Under the pieces are notes generated by a model that was not told the DNA's origin, did no database searches, and saw nothing but the letters and a program-made list of their open reading frames with translations. Shown here one piece after another: positions 36,665 to 49,300 of a stretch of DNA of 64,000 nt (the first letter of the stretch is position 1; every line of letters starts with the position of its first letter). The position numbers and the translations under genes were made by a program. This stretch comes from Malania oleifera (taxonomy: Eukaryota > Streptophyta > Magnoliopsida > Santalales > Ximeniaceae): contig NC_080420.1 of assembly GCF_029873635.1 (NCBI RefSeq), forward strand, positions 55,451,457 to 55,515,456, read 5' to 3'.

Positions 36665-36912
36665 CTCCAGGAGCTTCGTAGCATACTTCGATACGCTATC
36701 GGAGACGAGGACCAACATATCCCTGGTCGATCCCGTATTGCAAATTTAATTTCCCAAAACTCGAACAACGAGTAGAAATTCATTGCTGTAGAGAAGAGTC
36801 ACATACACCTCTTTTGTTTCTGAGATGCCAAAACTCCATTGGGTTCAAAAGATCAAAGGAATACTGCCAAAGTTAATACTAAAAGCGAATTGCACAGATT
36901 GGACAGTTTCAT
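36665..36912 (-). pseudogene. IPUT1 exon-1 copy 3 (frameshifted)
   Basis: 248 bp. One C is missing after the codons for Gln-Lys at residues 31-32 (AAACCAAAAG has become AAACAAAAG), shifting the frame. The GT donor is kept. Start codon at 36910-36912. Confidence 0.9.
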
Positions 36913-37118
36913 TATAATTCAAGGTCGGATTGGGGATAATTTTCTCTAGAATTTTTTTTATTTGGATTTTGGGTCCAAATTTTCTTAAGAAAAGGAGCGA
37001 GCTTCTTCGCGTTTGGGTTTTAAGGGAGGAATCTGGCTGCCTAGTTAGACAAAGAGAGAAAAAAAAAAAACAGAAGATGTGGACGTGGAAGTTTTTAAGT
37101 GTATTTTGATTTGGTTTT

Positions 37119-37300
37119 GAAACTTCTATAACGTGTTCGGTGTTCTTTTTTGGCGGCTACGTAAATACTTCTTCCCATTTTCCCCCAAAAGGTGTGGAAA
37201 CCTTTTTCTATTTTTTAGTAACCCAGAGACTCCAGAGGCCGATTTTTGAATCTTCATGAGCGCACCAACTTTAGAAGTTAGAGGATACCCCCAGTCCTCC
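37119..37300. repeat. Half palindrome of terminal array unit
   Basis: Left arm only, ending at the palindrome centre (CCCCAGTCCTCC); unrelated promoter sequence follows. This marks the right border of the array. Confidence 0.75.
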
Positions 37301-37792
37301 AAGAGTGGCAAAACGAGTGGACGGGCTGGTCCGGACGAGTCGCCAACAGACCGAGTTATAAACAGATGGGTTAATATTAAATGGGCCACTTACATGACCA
37401 ATAAGCAAAGAAAGCAGGCGGCGCATGATCAGTAGGGCAGTCAAAGATAATTCATCAGCAAGATCGGAGTGGAAACAAAAAAAAAATTATAGAAAATAAA
37501 AATAAATAGAGGTAGGGATATAGCAGAAAGTTGGACTACTTTTCGATTTCTCTGTATCAAGCATTTCTGAGGACAAATGGATTGACCCTTTATCAAATCG
37601 GAGAAAGGCGGGAGAGACTACTTGTTCGCAGGCAGCAGCGCACCAGCAGGAGGGAGGCAGCCAGATGAGAGGATTGAGAGGGTGAGAGGAGAGTCGACCG
37701 TGACCCGCCGCGACGTGAGAGAGTGAGAAGATTGGACTCAAAATCCAAAAATTTTCTCGAGAAAATTATCCCCAATCCGACCTTGAATTACG
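37301..37792 (+). promoter_or_regulatory. Probable IPUT1 promoter and 5' UTR
   Basis: Unique sequence between the array and the start codon. It contains a TGGGCC box (37382-37387, within AAATGGGCCACT), typical of constitutive plant genes, and an AT-rich TATA-like stretch near 37495-37508. From about 37738 the sequence is shared, inverted, with the array copies, including the 14-bp palindrome TTTTCTCGAGAAAA (37752-37765). The transcription start cannot be fixed from sequence. Confidence 0.5.
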
Positions 37793-38041
37793 ATGAAACC
37801 GTCCAATCTGTGCAATTCGCTTTTAGTGTTGATTTTGGTGGTATTCCTTGGATCTTTTGAGCCCAATGGAGTTTTGGCATCTCAGAAACCAAAAGAGGCG
37901 TATGTGACTCTTCTCTACGGCGATGAATTTCTACTGGGCGTTCGAGTTCTGGGAAAGTCAATTCGTGATACGGGATCGACCAGGGATATGTTGGTGCTCG
38001 TCTCGGATGGCGTATCGAAGTATGCTGCGAAGCTCCTGGAG
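37793..38041 (+). CDS. IPUT1: IPUT1 exon 1 (residues 1-83)
   Basis: Start codon, signal/anchor segment rich in Leu and Val, then [18 protein letters not shown], the first beta strand and helix of the GT8 fold. Phase 0 donor GT at 38042. Copied three times in inverted orientation at 34874-36912. Confidence 0.95.
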
Positions 38042-41000
38042 GTACTATTTTTGGTTATATATATTTTAAGAATTTGTCTCAATTTGGTTGCTGGGAAAGT
38101 TTTGCCAACAAGCAAAAAAAGAGGAAGAAGTGAGGGACAGGAAGTTTTGAATATTTTGTTGCATTCAGTTCTTTGCTGGGTTACCCGGCGGCACCCCACC
38201 CCCCACCTCCCCCCCCCCCCCCCCCCGGGGGGCAAATGAAGATGCTGACATAATGAGTTATGCTTGGCAGAGATGATTTGAGGTTTTAGTAGATCTCTGG
38301 ATATTTTAGTACTATATTTTGAATATATTCTACAAAACTTGGTATTACTCAGATTTTAAGTTAGTTTCCATTTCTTATTGGCCTTTTGAATTATGCAGGC
38401 TGATGGGTGGATCGTGGAGCATATTAGTTTGCTGGCGAACCCAAATCAAGTGCGTCCAAAGAGGTTTTGGGGTGTCTACACAAAGCTTAAAATATTCAAC
38501 TTGACTAAGTACAAGAAAGGTAATCTTTTTTTTTTGGCATTAATTACTTGTTAGTTGGCGAAAAGAAGAGGAAAAGATTGTGAATGAAATTTGGAATTAT
38601 GTGTTTTTGCTTTTTGGTTCCAAAGATTAAAAACCCCATCATTACCACCATGACCAAGGGTTATATCTCACTTCAGGAAGATGGCTGTATGAATCTCTTT
38701 TTGTCATTCTGCCCATTGATCTATATTGCAACTGTCCATCTATCTTCAACTACTTACTAATGATTATGGATATGTTCATTCCTTTATGTTTTATAGCTAT
38801 ACTGACCACCCTTTTTAACATTCTTATTCAAGCTATGTTCACATTTAGAACGTGTTGTTCTTATGTTGCCTAACACTCTAGTCCATATAATGTGGTTGTT
38901 ATATCTTCTGGCTTAAAACCAAATTGAATTTTTTAAGTCCTCATTTCTCCCCCTGGTCTTTGTTCAATTATCCTTTCCCAAGTTCTATTTTATGGCTCAT
39001 AAGTTTACTTCCACAACAATTGTTGCAATTTTGAATGTCTCCTTCATTTTTTATATAATCCCCAGTTCATATAATAATCTCCTTCAATCAACCATATTAT
39101 CTCATTTTTTTACTTAAGCATTTCTAAACTTCTATAGGGATCCATCAAGTCATAAAACTTTTGCATCTCTCAATTTTTTTTGCTGCATACCTGAAAGAAG
39201 TGAATGAGTAATTTTAAAATGATAAAATAAAAAGAAACCAACCTCAAGTAAGTCATGAATGCATGATGTAGTTGTATCCTTTTGAAAAGAATCTAAGATC
39301 TCAGTTGTTTATCCAGCAGTTTCACAGCCAGCAGAGGGGCCTTATCAACTACCACAAATATGATTAATCATGCTTATTTTCTTATTCTGTAGTGCGGCAC
39401 TTGTTTTGGTAAATTGTGTTGATAAGTTACTTGGATTTTTTTTCCTGTTTCTCAGTGGTGTATCTTGATGCTGATACTATTGTTGTGAAAAGTATTGAGG
39501 ATCTTTTTAAATGTGGTAAATTCTGTGCCAACTTGAAGCATTCGGAGAGGTTGAATTCTGGAGTCATGGTAGTGGAACCTTCTGAAGTGGTTTTCAATGA
39601 CATGATGAGCAAAGTGACAACATTACATTCGTATACTGGAGGTATAACATTTAAGTACTCTTCACTTTTAATATACATATAATTATAATGTTTCTTTCCT
39701 GCCATACATGACAGGATCATTTTTTACACTAAATCAAGATCTCTTCAGTTGGAAATGACCAAGCTATTGTATATGATTAAATAAGCAATATTATTGCTGA
39801 CGCAAAGTTCCGTCACTTTTAACCAATTTATTTTGAACACGGCAGGGTTAAAATATATTTCTGTCTTAGAAATAATGTTGGCTTGAGGTTTTATAATAAT
39901 GATGCTGAACTGTTTCTGTCTGAGACAATAATCACACAATTTATTCTGAAGACGCCAGGGTTAAAAAATATTCATGTCTTAGAAATAATGTTGGTTTGAA
40001 GTTTTAATATAATGATGCTAAATGGTGTCTGTATGAGACATAATCACACCTAAAAGTGAATGAATTGTGACATCTATGTAAATCCCAAAACAATGTCCAA
40101 TTTGTGTATTTGTTGATGAGAGTGCATGCTGTAGAAAGATACCAATGATGTGTCCGTAAATACATGTTTGTGAGTGTACAGCCACACTTTTTTCCCCAAT
40201 AATGCATATACAACGATATTATTCAGATACTACCCTGTCATTCATATATTATCCAAAATATCTCACATGCTTGTTTTATGATGGTTCTGCTTTCAAAAAT
40301 AAGCTCATTGGTTTTTGAATCATGAATCATTTGCTGCATAAGGTTTGAAAAAGAGCAGGCATTCTTATTTTTTTAAGTTCTTGATGTTGCTCCCAACCCA
40401 ACCTCAACCCAATTTTTGCTAACACTCATTCATGGTTGCAGGAGATCAAGGGTTTCTGAATTCATATTACAGTGGATTTGCCAATGCGCATGTTTTTGAG
40501 CCAAATCTATCCCCAGACATTGTGAATTCTAGACCTGTTCCTGAAATGGAGCGTCTCTCTACTCTATATAATGCAGATGTTGGTCTCTACATGCTTGCTA
40601 ACAAGGTAATGATTACTGACTTCTGTTCTCATGCATATTGATCTTATAATATCACTTAATAAATAAGATTAGGTGATTAGAACAGTTCTCATCCTAGTTA
40701 TTCAAAATATTTGGTCAATATGTTAAATGCTTTGTGAAATATAATTTGTTATTTACTGCACTAGTTGTTTCTGGCTGGTTTGGTGTGCTCTGATCTCTTT
40801 CTCCTAATTAGGGAATTTTATATAATTTCTTAAATAGCTTTACTTTGTGATGTAGGATGAGAAGCAGGTATTTTGACTCAATTTTTAGGCCTATGCCAAT
40901 GATCAGGGTCAATGAATTTTTGGGTCCTAAACCTAAATGTGCTTAATTAATTTTTTATTATGTGTGTTTAGTTTGCTTGTAGTAGGATTATGTGTTTTGG

Positions 41001-43264
41001 GGGCTTGTTTGTAACGTGTTTTTGTTTTATTTTAGGGGTGTTTGTAATTTCATGTATCTATAGGGGTATATGTGTAATTTCTTGTATTGTAGGCTTTCTT
41101 ATGATAGTGTGTGAAAGCCATGTAGGAGGTTGGTTATTGTTGAATTTGAATTGAGAAGTAATGTGTGATCCCAGGTGTATCGGACTTCCTTCTTCTTCCC
41201 CTTCTCTTTTCTCTTCAATTTTTTTCTAATTTTTCCCTTGGCAGCAGATTCTTATGCTGTCTTCTTCTTCTTGTCTTTTCCATCTCTGATTTTCCTTTCA
41301 AATTTCTCCTCTGTTCTGTAGCTTCTCTCTCTCCCTGCTCTGTTTCTGATCAGAGTTTACTCCTCTCTGTTTTTTCTCTCCTCTATTCTGGTCTGCTTTA
41401 TGTTCTGCCTGCAGCAGCTCTTATTCTTCTTCCTTCTTCTTTCTTTCTTTTCTCCTCTTCTCTCTATTTCTCTTACTCAATTCTCTATCTGTTTCTACTA
41501 TTTCCTTTTCTCTATTCCTTTTTTTCCCCTGCTCATATCAGCCCTGTAATTTTTCCACTCCAGCCAACAAAAGCTGCTCGTAAGCGGTTTTGTACTTTCG
41601 TTGTTGATCTTGGTAGTTGTAGAAATTTAGTTTTTGAAGAAGTTGTGAGAAGTTAAATTTGGAGGTCTAACCTCATCCTCTTCGATACAAAATTGCTTGG
41701 GTGAACAATACCAACTTGAAGGTTCATGATTGTTGCTTGCTTACTTTCAATGTTGGTTCAGTTGTGGAGGCAGTGCAATGTGATATCCTTCCTCTCAAGA
41801 TTTGTCATATTCTCTTGGACCGTCTGTGGTTATTTGATGGGAGGGTTAAGTACGATTGATGTGAAGACTCTTATTCCCTCTCCAGTCTCCATTGATTAGA
41901 AGAAGTATAGGCTGATGCTATATTGAGCTCTTCTTCTCACCAAGATGAATTTTACCGTTGGTTCCTTTCTTATGAAGTGGGATGATCCTATTCATGAAGA
42001 TGGGCTCCTTGGTGCTTTCCCCAACTCAGTGGAGTCGAGTTCTTTTCGGAAGGAGGGAGCTTATGCAGGATGAGATGCGGGTATTTGGATGGATCATTTT
42101 GACCCAATTTGGAGGCCTATGTCAAAGTATAGGGTTAATGGATAATTGGGTACTGAACCAATTAGTTTAGTAGTTGTTGTGTTTAGTTTGCTTGCAGTAG
42201 GATTATGTATTTGGGGGCTTGTCTGTAATATTTGTGTATTTTAGGGGTGTGTTTGCGATTTCATGTATCTTTAGGGGTATATGTGTAATTTATTGTATTA
42301 TAGGCTTCCTTGTAAATAGTGTGTGAAAGCCATGTAGGAGGTTGGTATTGTTGAAATTGAATTGAGAATTAAAATGTGATCTTTCCCCCCCAATTGTATC
42401 TTCTTCCTTCTTCCCCTTCCCTTTTTTCAATTTCTTTTAATTTCTCCCTTGGCGGCAGATCCTTGATGTTGTCTGCATCATTTTGTTTTTCAGCATTCTT
42501 CTTCCTTCTTCTTCTCCTTCCCTTTCTTCAATTTCTTCTAATTTCTCCCTTGGTGGCAGATCCTTGATGTTGTCTGCATCATTTTGCTTTTCAGCAACGG
42601 AGTTTTTGTGCGGTTGGATAAGCCTAAACTTGCTTCTTATTCTATGAAGATCATAACAACATTGTTGATGTTTTTTGTGATCTGATTTTGTCAAATTGCC
42701 TTTGTTGCAAATAGTGTTAAGCAATATAATTTCATATGGGAGGTCTACAACATGTAAGATTGATTTTTCTTTGAAACTTCAAGAATTTCTACGAGCTCAT
42801 CTGATGCTCAGGCCAGGACTCATGGGTATTCAAATTTAGAGGAAAAAAAAGCTTTGGTTTTTCATGCTGTTGATGGGTTTTAGAGCATTCCTGACAGGCG
42901 CCAAAAGTCCACTCACAGTGTTGAATGGCAGAGTTCTTTGCAGGGGTCTGGTAAGGGTTGAGTCATGGCTTAAGGCAATTTAATCTGGTTTGAAAGCACA
43001 CAAGTTATTTGAAGAACGATACCTTTGCTTAGAGTTGCAATAAGAAAAGCTCTAAAAGAATTTAGGGATGGAAGTTTTTCTGTTGTGGAGAGTTCTCTTG
43101 AAGCAAGGAGTGATTCTTGGAGAAGTGGTGTGAGGGTGGCTTTTTAATGATGGAAAAGAAAAGGGTGATCAGTCAGATGAGGAGAGGAATTGGTGATCTT
43201 AAGTGGCTTAAAGGAAAAAAAGTGACTTTGTGCATGATGGCGGTGATGTAGGACAGATGTTAGA

Positions 43265-43331
<67 letters not shown>

Positions 43332-46300
43332 AATAACTATACAATAACTTGCATGTCCAGCACTTATACCACTAATACAACTAACACATATTTACAAATA
43401 AGACCCAACTAAACACATAATTACAAATACTAAATTCCCTAAAAATACAAAGAATTCTTTTCTAAACCTTCCTAAACCTACGCCAAAAATATGTGTGCTG
43501 AATGGGCGGCCTAGGGGGTACAGGTGGTCCTCCTCCATCATGGCTGAAAGGAACTCTGCTCTGCAGAGTGGGACTGCAAATATGACTCCAGCAAGTTAGG
43601 AGCGCTGTCACAAACATCATCCTTGGCAAGCCATGTAGGCGTCTAACTCGGGCTGGCCTCTCCACTGAACCAAGTAGTGATGAAAACCACTATGAGGAGA
43701 CGTCACAAACTCATCATCCAAAATAGACTCCACTGTTTCCTGTGGTCGAGAAATAGAGGGAGGCTGAGGAGCGGCTGAACCTACATGGGCATCAAATGGC
43801 AAACCAGGAGGCTCAAAAGTGCTTTGGTAAGGTGTCAAATCCTCTACATTAAAAACTGGACTAATGGTCATATGAGTAGGTAAATCAAATAAATATGCAT
43901 TAGGTCCAAGTTTCTTAAGCATGAGGAAAGGGCCAATGGCACGAGCATGGAGCTTTTTAAATGAATTTCTATGGTAGTGCTCAGGTTTTATGCGAACCAT
44001 GACACTCTCACCTGCATTAAAATCTCTGGCTCTACGATGTATATCTGCAGCAAGCTTATATAATCCATATTATTCATAGCAAGTTTTCGCCTAACTTCAG
44101 CATGCAGCTCATGAATGTGATGGACAAAAGACTCAGAAGGCTCAGAAATACAGGCATCTGGTGGCAAAGCAACAAGATCAATGGGTGCATGGGGTTTGTA
44201 ACCAAATACACACTCAAAAGGACTCTTACCTGTGGACCTATTCACAGAATTATTATTAGCAAATTCAACAGCAGACAGCACCAAGTCCCAATTGCCCTGT
44301 TTTTCTCCCACAACAGATCTAAGTAGGCCACCAAGACTACGTTCACAACCTCAGTTTGCCTGTCAATTTGAGGGTGGCATGCAGAAGAAAACAAGAAGTG
44401 AGTTCCACACAATTTCTAGTGTCTTCCAAAAGTAGCTAGAGAACTTGAAATCCCTGTGCAGAAATCACAAAGTCGAGAAAGAGCACACTAGATTGTAGAA
44501 AGCTGCACTTCTTGAGGTTAGCAAACAATTTCGCTTCCCTCAAGGTGGCAAAGACCTCATGAAGATGTATGAAATGCTCCTCCCTAGATTTACCATAGAC
44601 CAGTATATCATCAAAGTAGACCACTAGGAACTTTCCTATGAATGGCTGTAGAATATGTGTCATAACCCTCATGAAAGTATTAGGTGCATTAGAAAGGCCA
44701 AGTGGCATGACCAATCACTTGAATAGACCATCCTAGGTCTTAAAGGCTGTTTTTAACTCATCTCCTGGTCTAATTCTAATTTGGTGATACCCACTACATA
44801 GGTCAATCTTGGAGTACCAACTAGAGCCAACTAGCATGTCAAGCATATCCTCAAGTCTAGGAATAGGGAACCTACACTTGACGGTGATTTTTTGATGGCT
44901 CTACTATCCACACATCCTCCAAGATCCATATTTTTTTGGAGTTAGGAGAGCTAGTACAGCACATGGACTAAGGCTATGCCTCACAAAGCCCTTGTCAAGG
45001 AGTTCTCCTACCCGCCTATTCAATTTAGCACGCTCATTAGGGTTCATCCTATAATGTGGCAAGCTAGGTAGCTGTGAACCTGGAATGAAATCTATGGCAT
45101 GCTGAATGTCTTGCATTGGTGGTAGCTCACTAGGTAACTCACTAGGCACAACATCAGGGAACTCAACTAGCAACTTTCCTACCTCAAGTGGGCACTCACA
45201 TAAAGACTCTTGCTCCTCAGAAGGAACCTCTCAAGTGATGACAGCTAAAATGCACCTGTTTTCTAAGCTCTCGCGCTCAAAAGTCCTATGATCAAGCAAC
45301 TAAACATTTCGTTGCACTAGGGCTTGATGGACATCTTATTCCTTAACTTAGGATCTTTGGGGGTGGGCTTGGTAGGGGTCAAAATGATGTTCTTATCTTT
45401 GTGCCTAAACACATAAGTGTTTTCCCTACCATGATTAGTGACATCATGATCAAAGAACCATGGTCATCCAAACAGGACATGGGCCACATCCATCGGGAGT
45501 ACATCATAATAGACCCTATACTTGTAATCTCTCATCTAGATGGGCACAAGATACCTCTCAGTAATGGGTAGATTTGTCCTGTTTACCCAATCCACCTTAA
45601 AAGGCTGAGGGTGTCGCTCTCCTTTAAGGTTTAATCTTTGTAGAGCAGCCTTAGAGATCACATTCATGCTACTACCCCCATCAATAACAAGCTTACATGT
45701 CCTCTCTCCACAACGAATGAAAGTGTGGAAAATAATGGTCAGTTTCTACTTCTTACTATGCATGGTGGTGGATAAGACACACCTAACCACTCTAACATGG
45801 TGGTCAGCCTCCTCAATCATCTACAAGCTCCCCCTCATTTCCCGAGTACTCAACAACATCTACAACCTGATCCTCACAATTGGGCAAACCATCAGTCTCA
45901 CGCTCTAAAGCTAAAGCTTGTTGGGGACAATAGACAACATATGACCTCTAGCATGGCAATGATGACATTGCACAAATAGCTACTAGCTTGAGGAATACTA
46001 GGTCCACTAGAGCGAACAACATGATGTGACTCTATTTGCTTCGTAGAACTCTATCTAGGGGTAGATTGAGGGATGGTAGGCCAAAAGATTTGGACTAACG
46101 TGACACACTCACCTACGATAAAGACCTACGAGAGTTCTTGAGGTACCTTTCGATGGCAAGTTCCTTTTGATAGGATGCCTCTAAGGACTCTAAAGAGAAC
46201 AACTCAGCCTCTCGCTTGGCATCCTCCTTAAAACCATTCACAAACCTTGCTACAGTGTGATGTGTGACCTCAACAACATCACTCCTAAGCGTCAGTTCCT

Positions 46301-49300
46301 CAAATCGATTAATGTAGCTAGCTACAGTATTGGTTGTTTATGGTTCAAGGGCTCGTTGAACAGCTGGCTCCTAAAGGAAGGAGGGATGTATTTTTCCATC
46401 AATCGTTGTCTCATCACTTCCCACCAGGTAATAGGAGGTTCACCTAACAGTTCTAGGGTTTGTTGTACATTTTGCCAATGCTTCTTTGTCGGCCCTACTA
46501 GTTTCATCTTGGCAAACCAAACTTTATCCTCACCCTGTGTACGGTACCAATTAAAAAGTCCTTCTCCAATATCCAGTCTAAAAAGGAGCTTGGGTCGAGT
46601 TTCCCATCATGCATGCACATCCACCTTAACCTTTTTTGTCACATCTCCATAGTCTTCCCAACCCTGCCTAGGGGAATGCAGAGCATGCTTGGGGTTAGGT
46701 TTGTACCCTGCATCGTTACCTTCCTCGAACCTAGACTCTAGATTAACTTGAGGCTAGGGGGGCTGAACTAGCCTAGCGGTCTGTTTTGGAGCCTAACTCA
46801 TATTATTAGGCACTAGAGAAACCTCGGGAGTAAGAAGGATACCTTGGGCTGACCCTATTGAATATGGGGAGTCGTTAGGGTGCTTAATAGATGGCTCTAT
46901 GTCTTCCACAACAGGGTGCTTGCCTAACATCCTCAAGACTTTGTTAAAATGTTGTGTGAGGTGCTCAAACTTTTGGTCCACAGACTCATGAAGAGTGTCT
47001 AATCGGGTAGACGAGGACTGAGTGTCAGTGGGTGCAAGTTCGTTGGGGTCAATGATTTTGTTGGTGACCATGGTTAATGCAATATGCTACAATCATGTCG
47101 TGGAGGGCTAAAATTGACTATGAATGATATGAATCCTAAGATTACTACAATGCACAAACATAAAGCTATAGAATATAATGCATATGAGTGGATATGGTCA
47201 CACATAACATGGCAACATGCGATTGACTATGCATGGATTTGAACAAGGATGCAGTGATGACTTAGCTAGGGGAATGTACAGAATGAAGGGCAGTATTTTT
47301 TATTTTGATTTGATTTGATTTTTTATTTTTGAGTAATAAGAAACTTGGGAGTATGCAACTACGAATTTTCCTTAGCCGTTCAAACAATAGTCAAGAAAAT
47401 GCAAGAGTTTGTTCACCCTGCCAAGGAATTGGAGCACAATTTGAGTTTTCCATTGATTTCCAATGTTAGACCAGCAATTTCTCAAGTCCCTACTCCCCGA
47501 TTCACAGGAAAACAGATGTCAAACAGTAGTTCGAACTCGATCTGAATGCTGACGAAGCTTCAAAAGTCTGAAGTTTGCTCAGGCAGCCTAATTTTAGGCT
47601 GTATGTGATCTTAGGAATGCAAACAAAGCTTGATAACTCAATTTCTCCTCTGACAGCTTCATAATCTTAGGAGACAAGTCAAATTCTTAAAGCAGGAAGC
47701 AGTTTCTCGTTAGTCTGGGCAAAACTGGAGAACTCCAGCAACTTCCCCACGCGTGTGGCCGGTGCGTGGAGCGTGTGAGCTGCCGGCGATGGACCTCCAG
47801 CGATGGGGTTCCGGCTGGTGGTAGATCAGGGGTAAAGATTCCAGTGATGGTGGAGGTGTAGCAAAAAAAAATGCAGGAAATAGGGGATTTAGAAGGGCTG
47901 CCGGCTGGGGTAGTTTCAGGTGGCGCGTGGGGGCCAATCCCTTGTTGGTTGGGGATGATATTGTAGGGGAAGGGGTTTCGGGGGTGTCTGTCTGTGATGG
48001 TGAAGGAGGTGCTGCGAAGTGCTGCCTGGAATTTAGGGTTTTGAAACCAGTGGCACGAGTGTAAATTCCTGGAAAAGTTGCAGGCTGATGAATGCTTCTT
48101 TCTGGGATTTTTCTGCGACTTCTGACTTGTTATTGCATCAATGAAGTCTGTTAGAGTAGAATGGAGTTATGCGGTGGATGTGGTTTGAGCTTTTGAATGA
48201 ACCGTGGTGGAGATTGTTACAGGAGCTACAAATCTGATGGAAAAACTGCAACAGGAAAGTCTGGAGTTGAATGGATTAGGTTCTGATATCAATTTGATGT
48301 AGGACAGATGTTAGACTATGTGTGTGTGTGTGTGTATATATATATATAGAATTGTGAGAATTAGAAGAAGAAGAGGGAGAAGAAGTAGATAAGAAGAAGA
48401 AGAAGAGAAGCAGCAGCAGCAGAAATACAGAACAGAACAGGGGTGAGAGACAGAATTAGAAGAGAGATAGGAGAAGAAGAGGAGCAGAACCTGTGGGAGA
48501 GAGAGAGAGAGAGGGAAACTGCAATCTGATTCAAAACAATGACTATACACTAACTTGCATGTCCAGCACTTATACCACTAATACAACTAACACATATTTT
48601 TACAAATAGGACCCAACTGAACACATAATTAAAAATACTAAAATCCCTGAAATTACAAAGAAATCTTTCCTAAACTTACACCTAAAACATGTGTGCCGAA
48701 TGGGCGGCCTAGGGGGTACAGGTGGTCGTCCATCAGGCGGCTTATTCTTGGATGAGTTTTGCAAGCAGTATGGTTGCAATTTGAACTCTTTAGCAACCGT
48801 ATATGATTTCTCCCATGTATGAGAGATTCCTATGGTAGACTTGGAAGCAATACCTATGTTTGAGCAGAGGAAGAAATTAATAGAAAGAGATAGTTAATTG
48901 TCAGGTTGAGTGGCAGGCAGTTAATTCTAAAGGAGATGGTTTTTCACCTACACCTTTTTTTTTTCTTTTTTAGAGAACCCGGTTGATGAAAATGAGATTG
49001 ATTCTTAAAAACTCATGGATAAGATGATCTTGTTGTTGTCTACACTAGGAGGGCAAGAGGCTAGGTGGATTGTGGTAAAAGGCTAAAAGCTGAGAAGGGT
49101 CAAACAGAGTTGGCAAATTTGAAGTGTACTGTAAATTATGATGGAAGGTTCCTTTTACGTTTGTTTATTTTGAAAACTCCTTGTTGTCCCTTATCTTGTA
49201 TTTTTTTACCATCTTAAATAAATTTTCTTTTCCTATTAAAAGGAAAAAGCACTTTAATTATAGGAAGGATGATGAGGGTGAGCCTTGACCCAATGGTAAG

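Larger units (their letters stand above)
34169..37300 (-). repeat. Tandem array of palindrome plus inverted IPUT1 exon-1 units
   Basis: Each unit, read on the minus strand, contains a connector (LTR-like in no obvious way, with GGGTTTTAAGAGAGGAATCTGG-type sequence), ~60 bp of 5' UTR, exon 1 of IPUT1, the first ~200 bp of intron 1 and a ~340-bp palindrome. Exon-1 copies start at 35122, 36103 and 36912. Homology to the functional gene covers about 37738-38245. The leftmost unit is reduced to 5' UTR and connector by the element G insertion, and the rightmost to connector and half a palindrome. At least four units existed. Confidence 0.85.
43244..48735 (-). mobile_element. Element D: Ty3/gypsy chromovirus in IPUT1 intron 4
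   Basis: LTRs 43244-43540 (297 bp) and 48295-48735 (441 bp), each TGATGTAGGACAG...CCATCA, flanked by a perfect 5-bp duplication GGCGG (43239-43243 and 48736-48740). The length difference is from TA/GA repeats in the left copy and GT/AGA repeats in the right. A primer-binding site (minus-strand TTGATATCAGAACC, about 48281-48294) fixes orientation. Gag, protease, RT and the end of integrase with chromodomain remain. It lies antisense to the host gene. Confidence 0.9.

Noticed and set aside
41165..41656. 163-codon ORF rich in Leu, Ser and Phe, resembling a membrane protein
   Set aside because: It arises from a pyrimidine-rich LTR/leader of element E; only its last ~25 codons (protease remnant) match a family.
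43028..43238. Possible host or LINE protein interrupted by element D
   Set aside because: A short frame reads across the D site, but I recognise no domain and upstream frames contain stops. Kept as unassigned.
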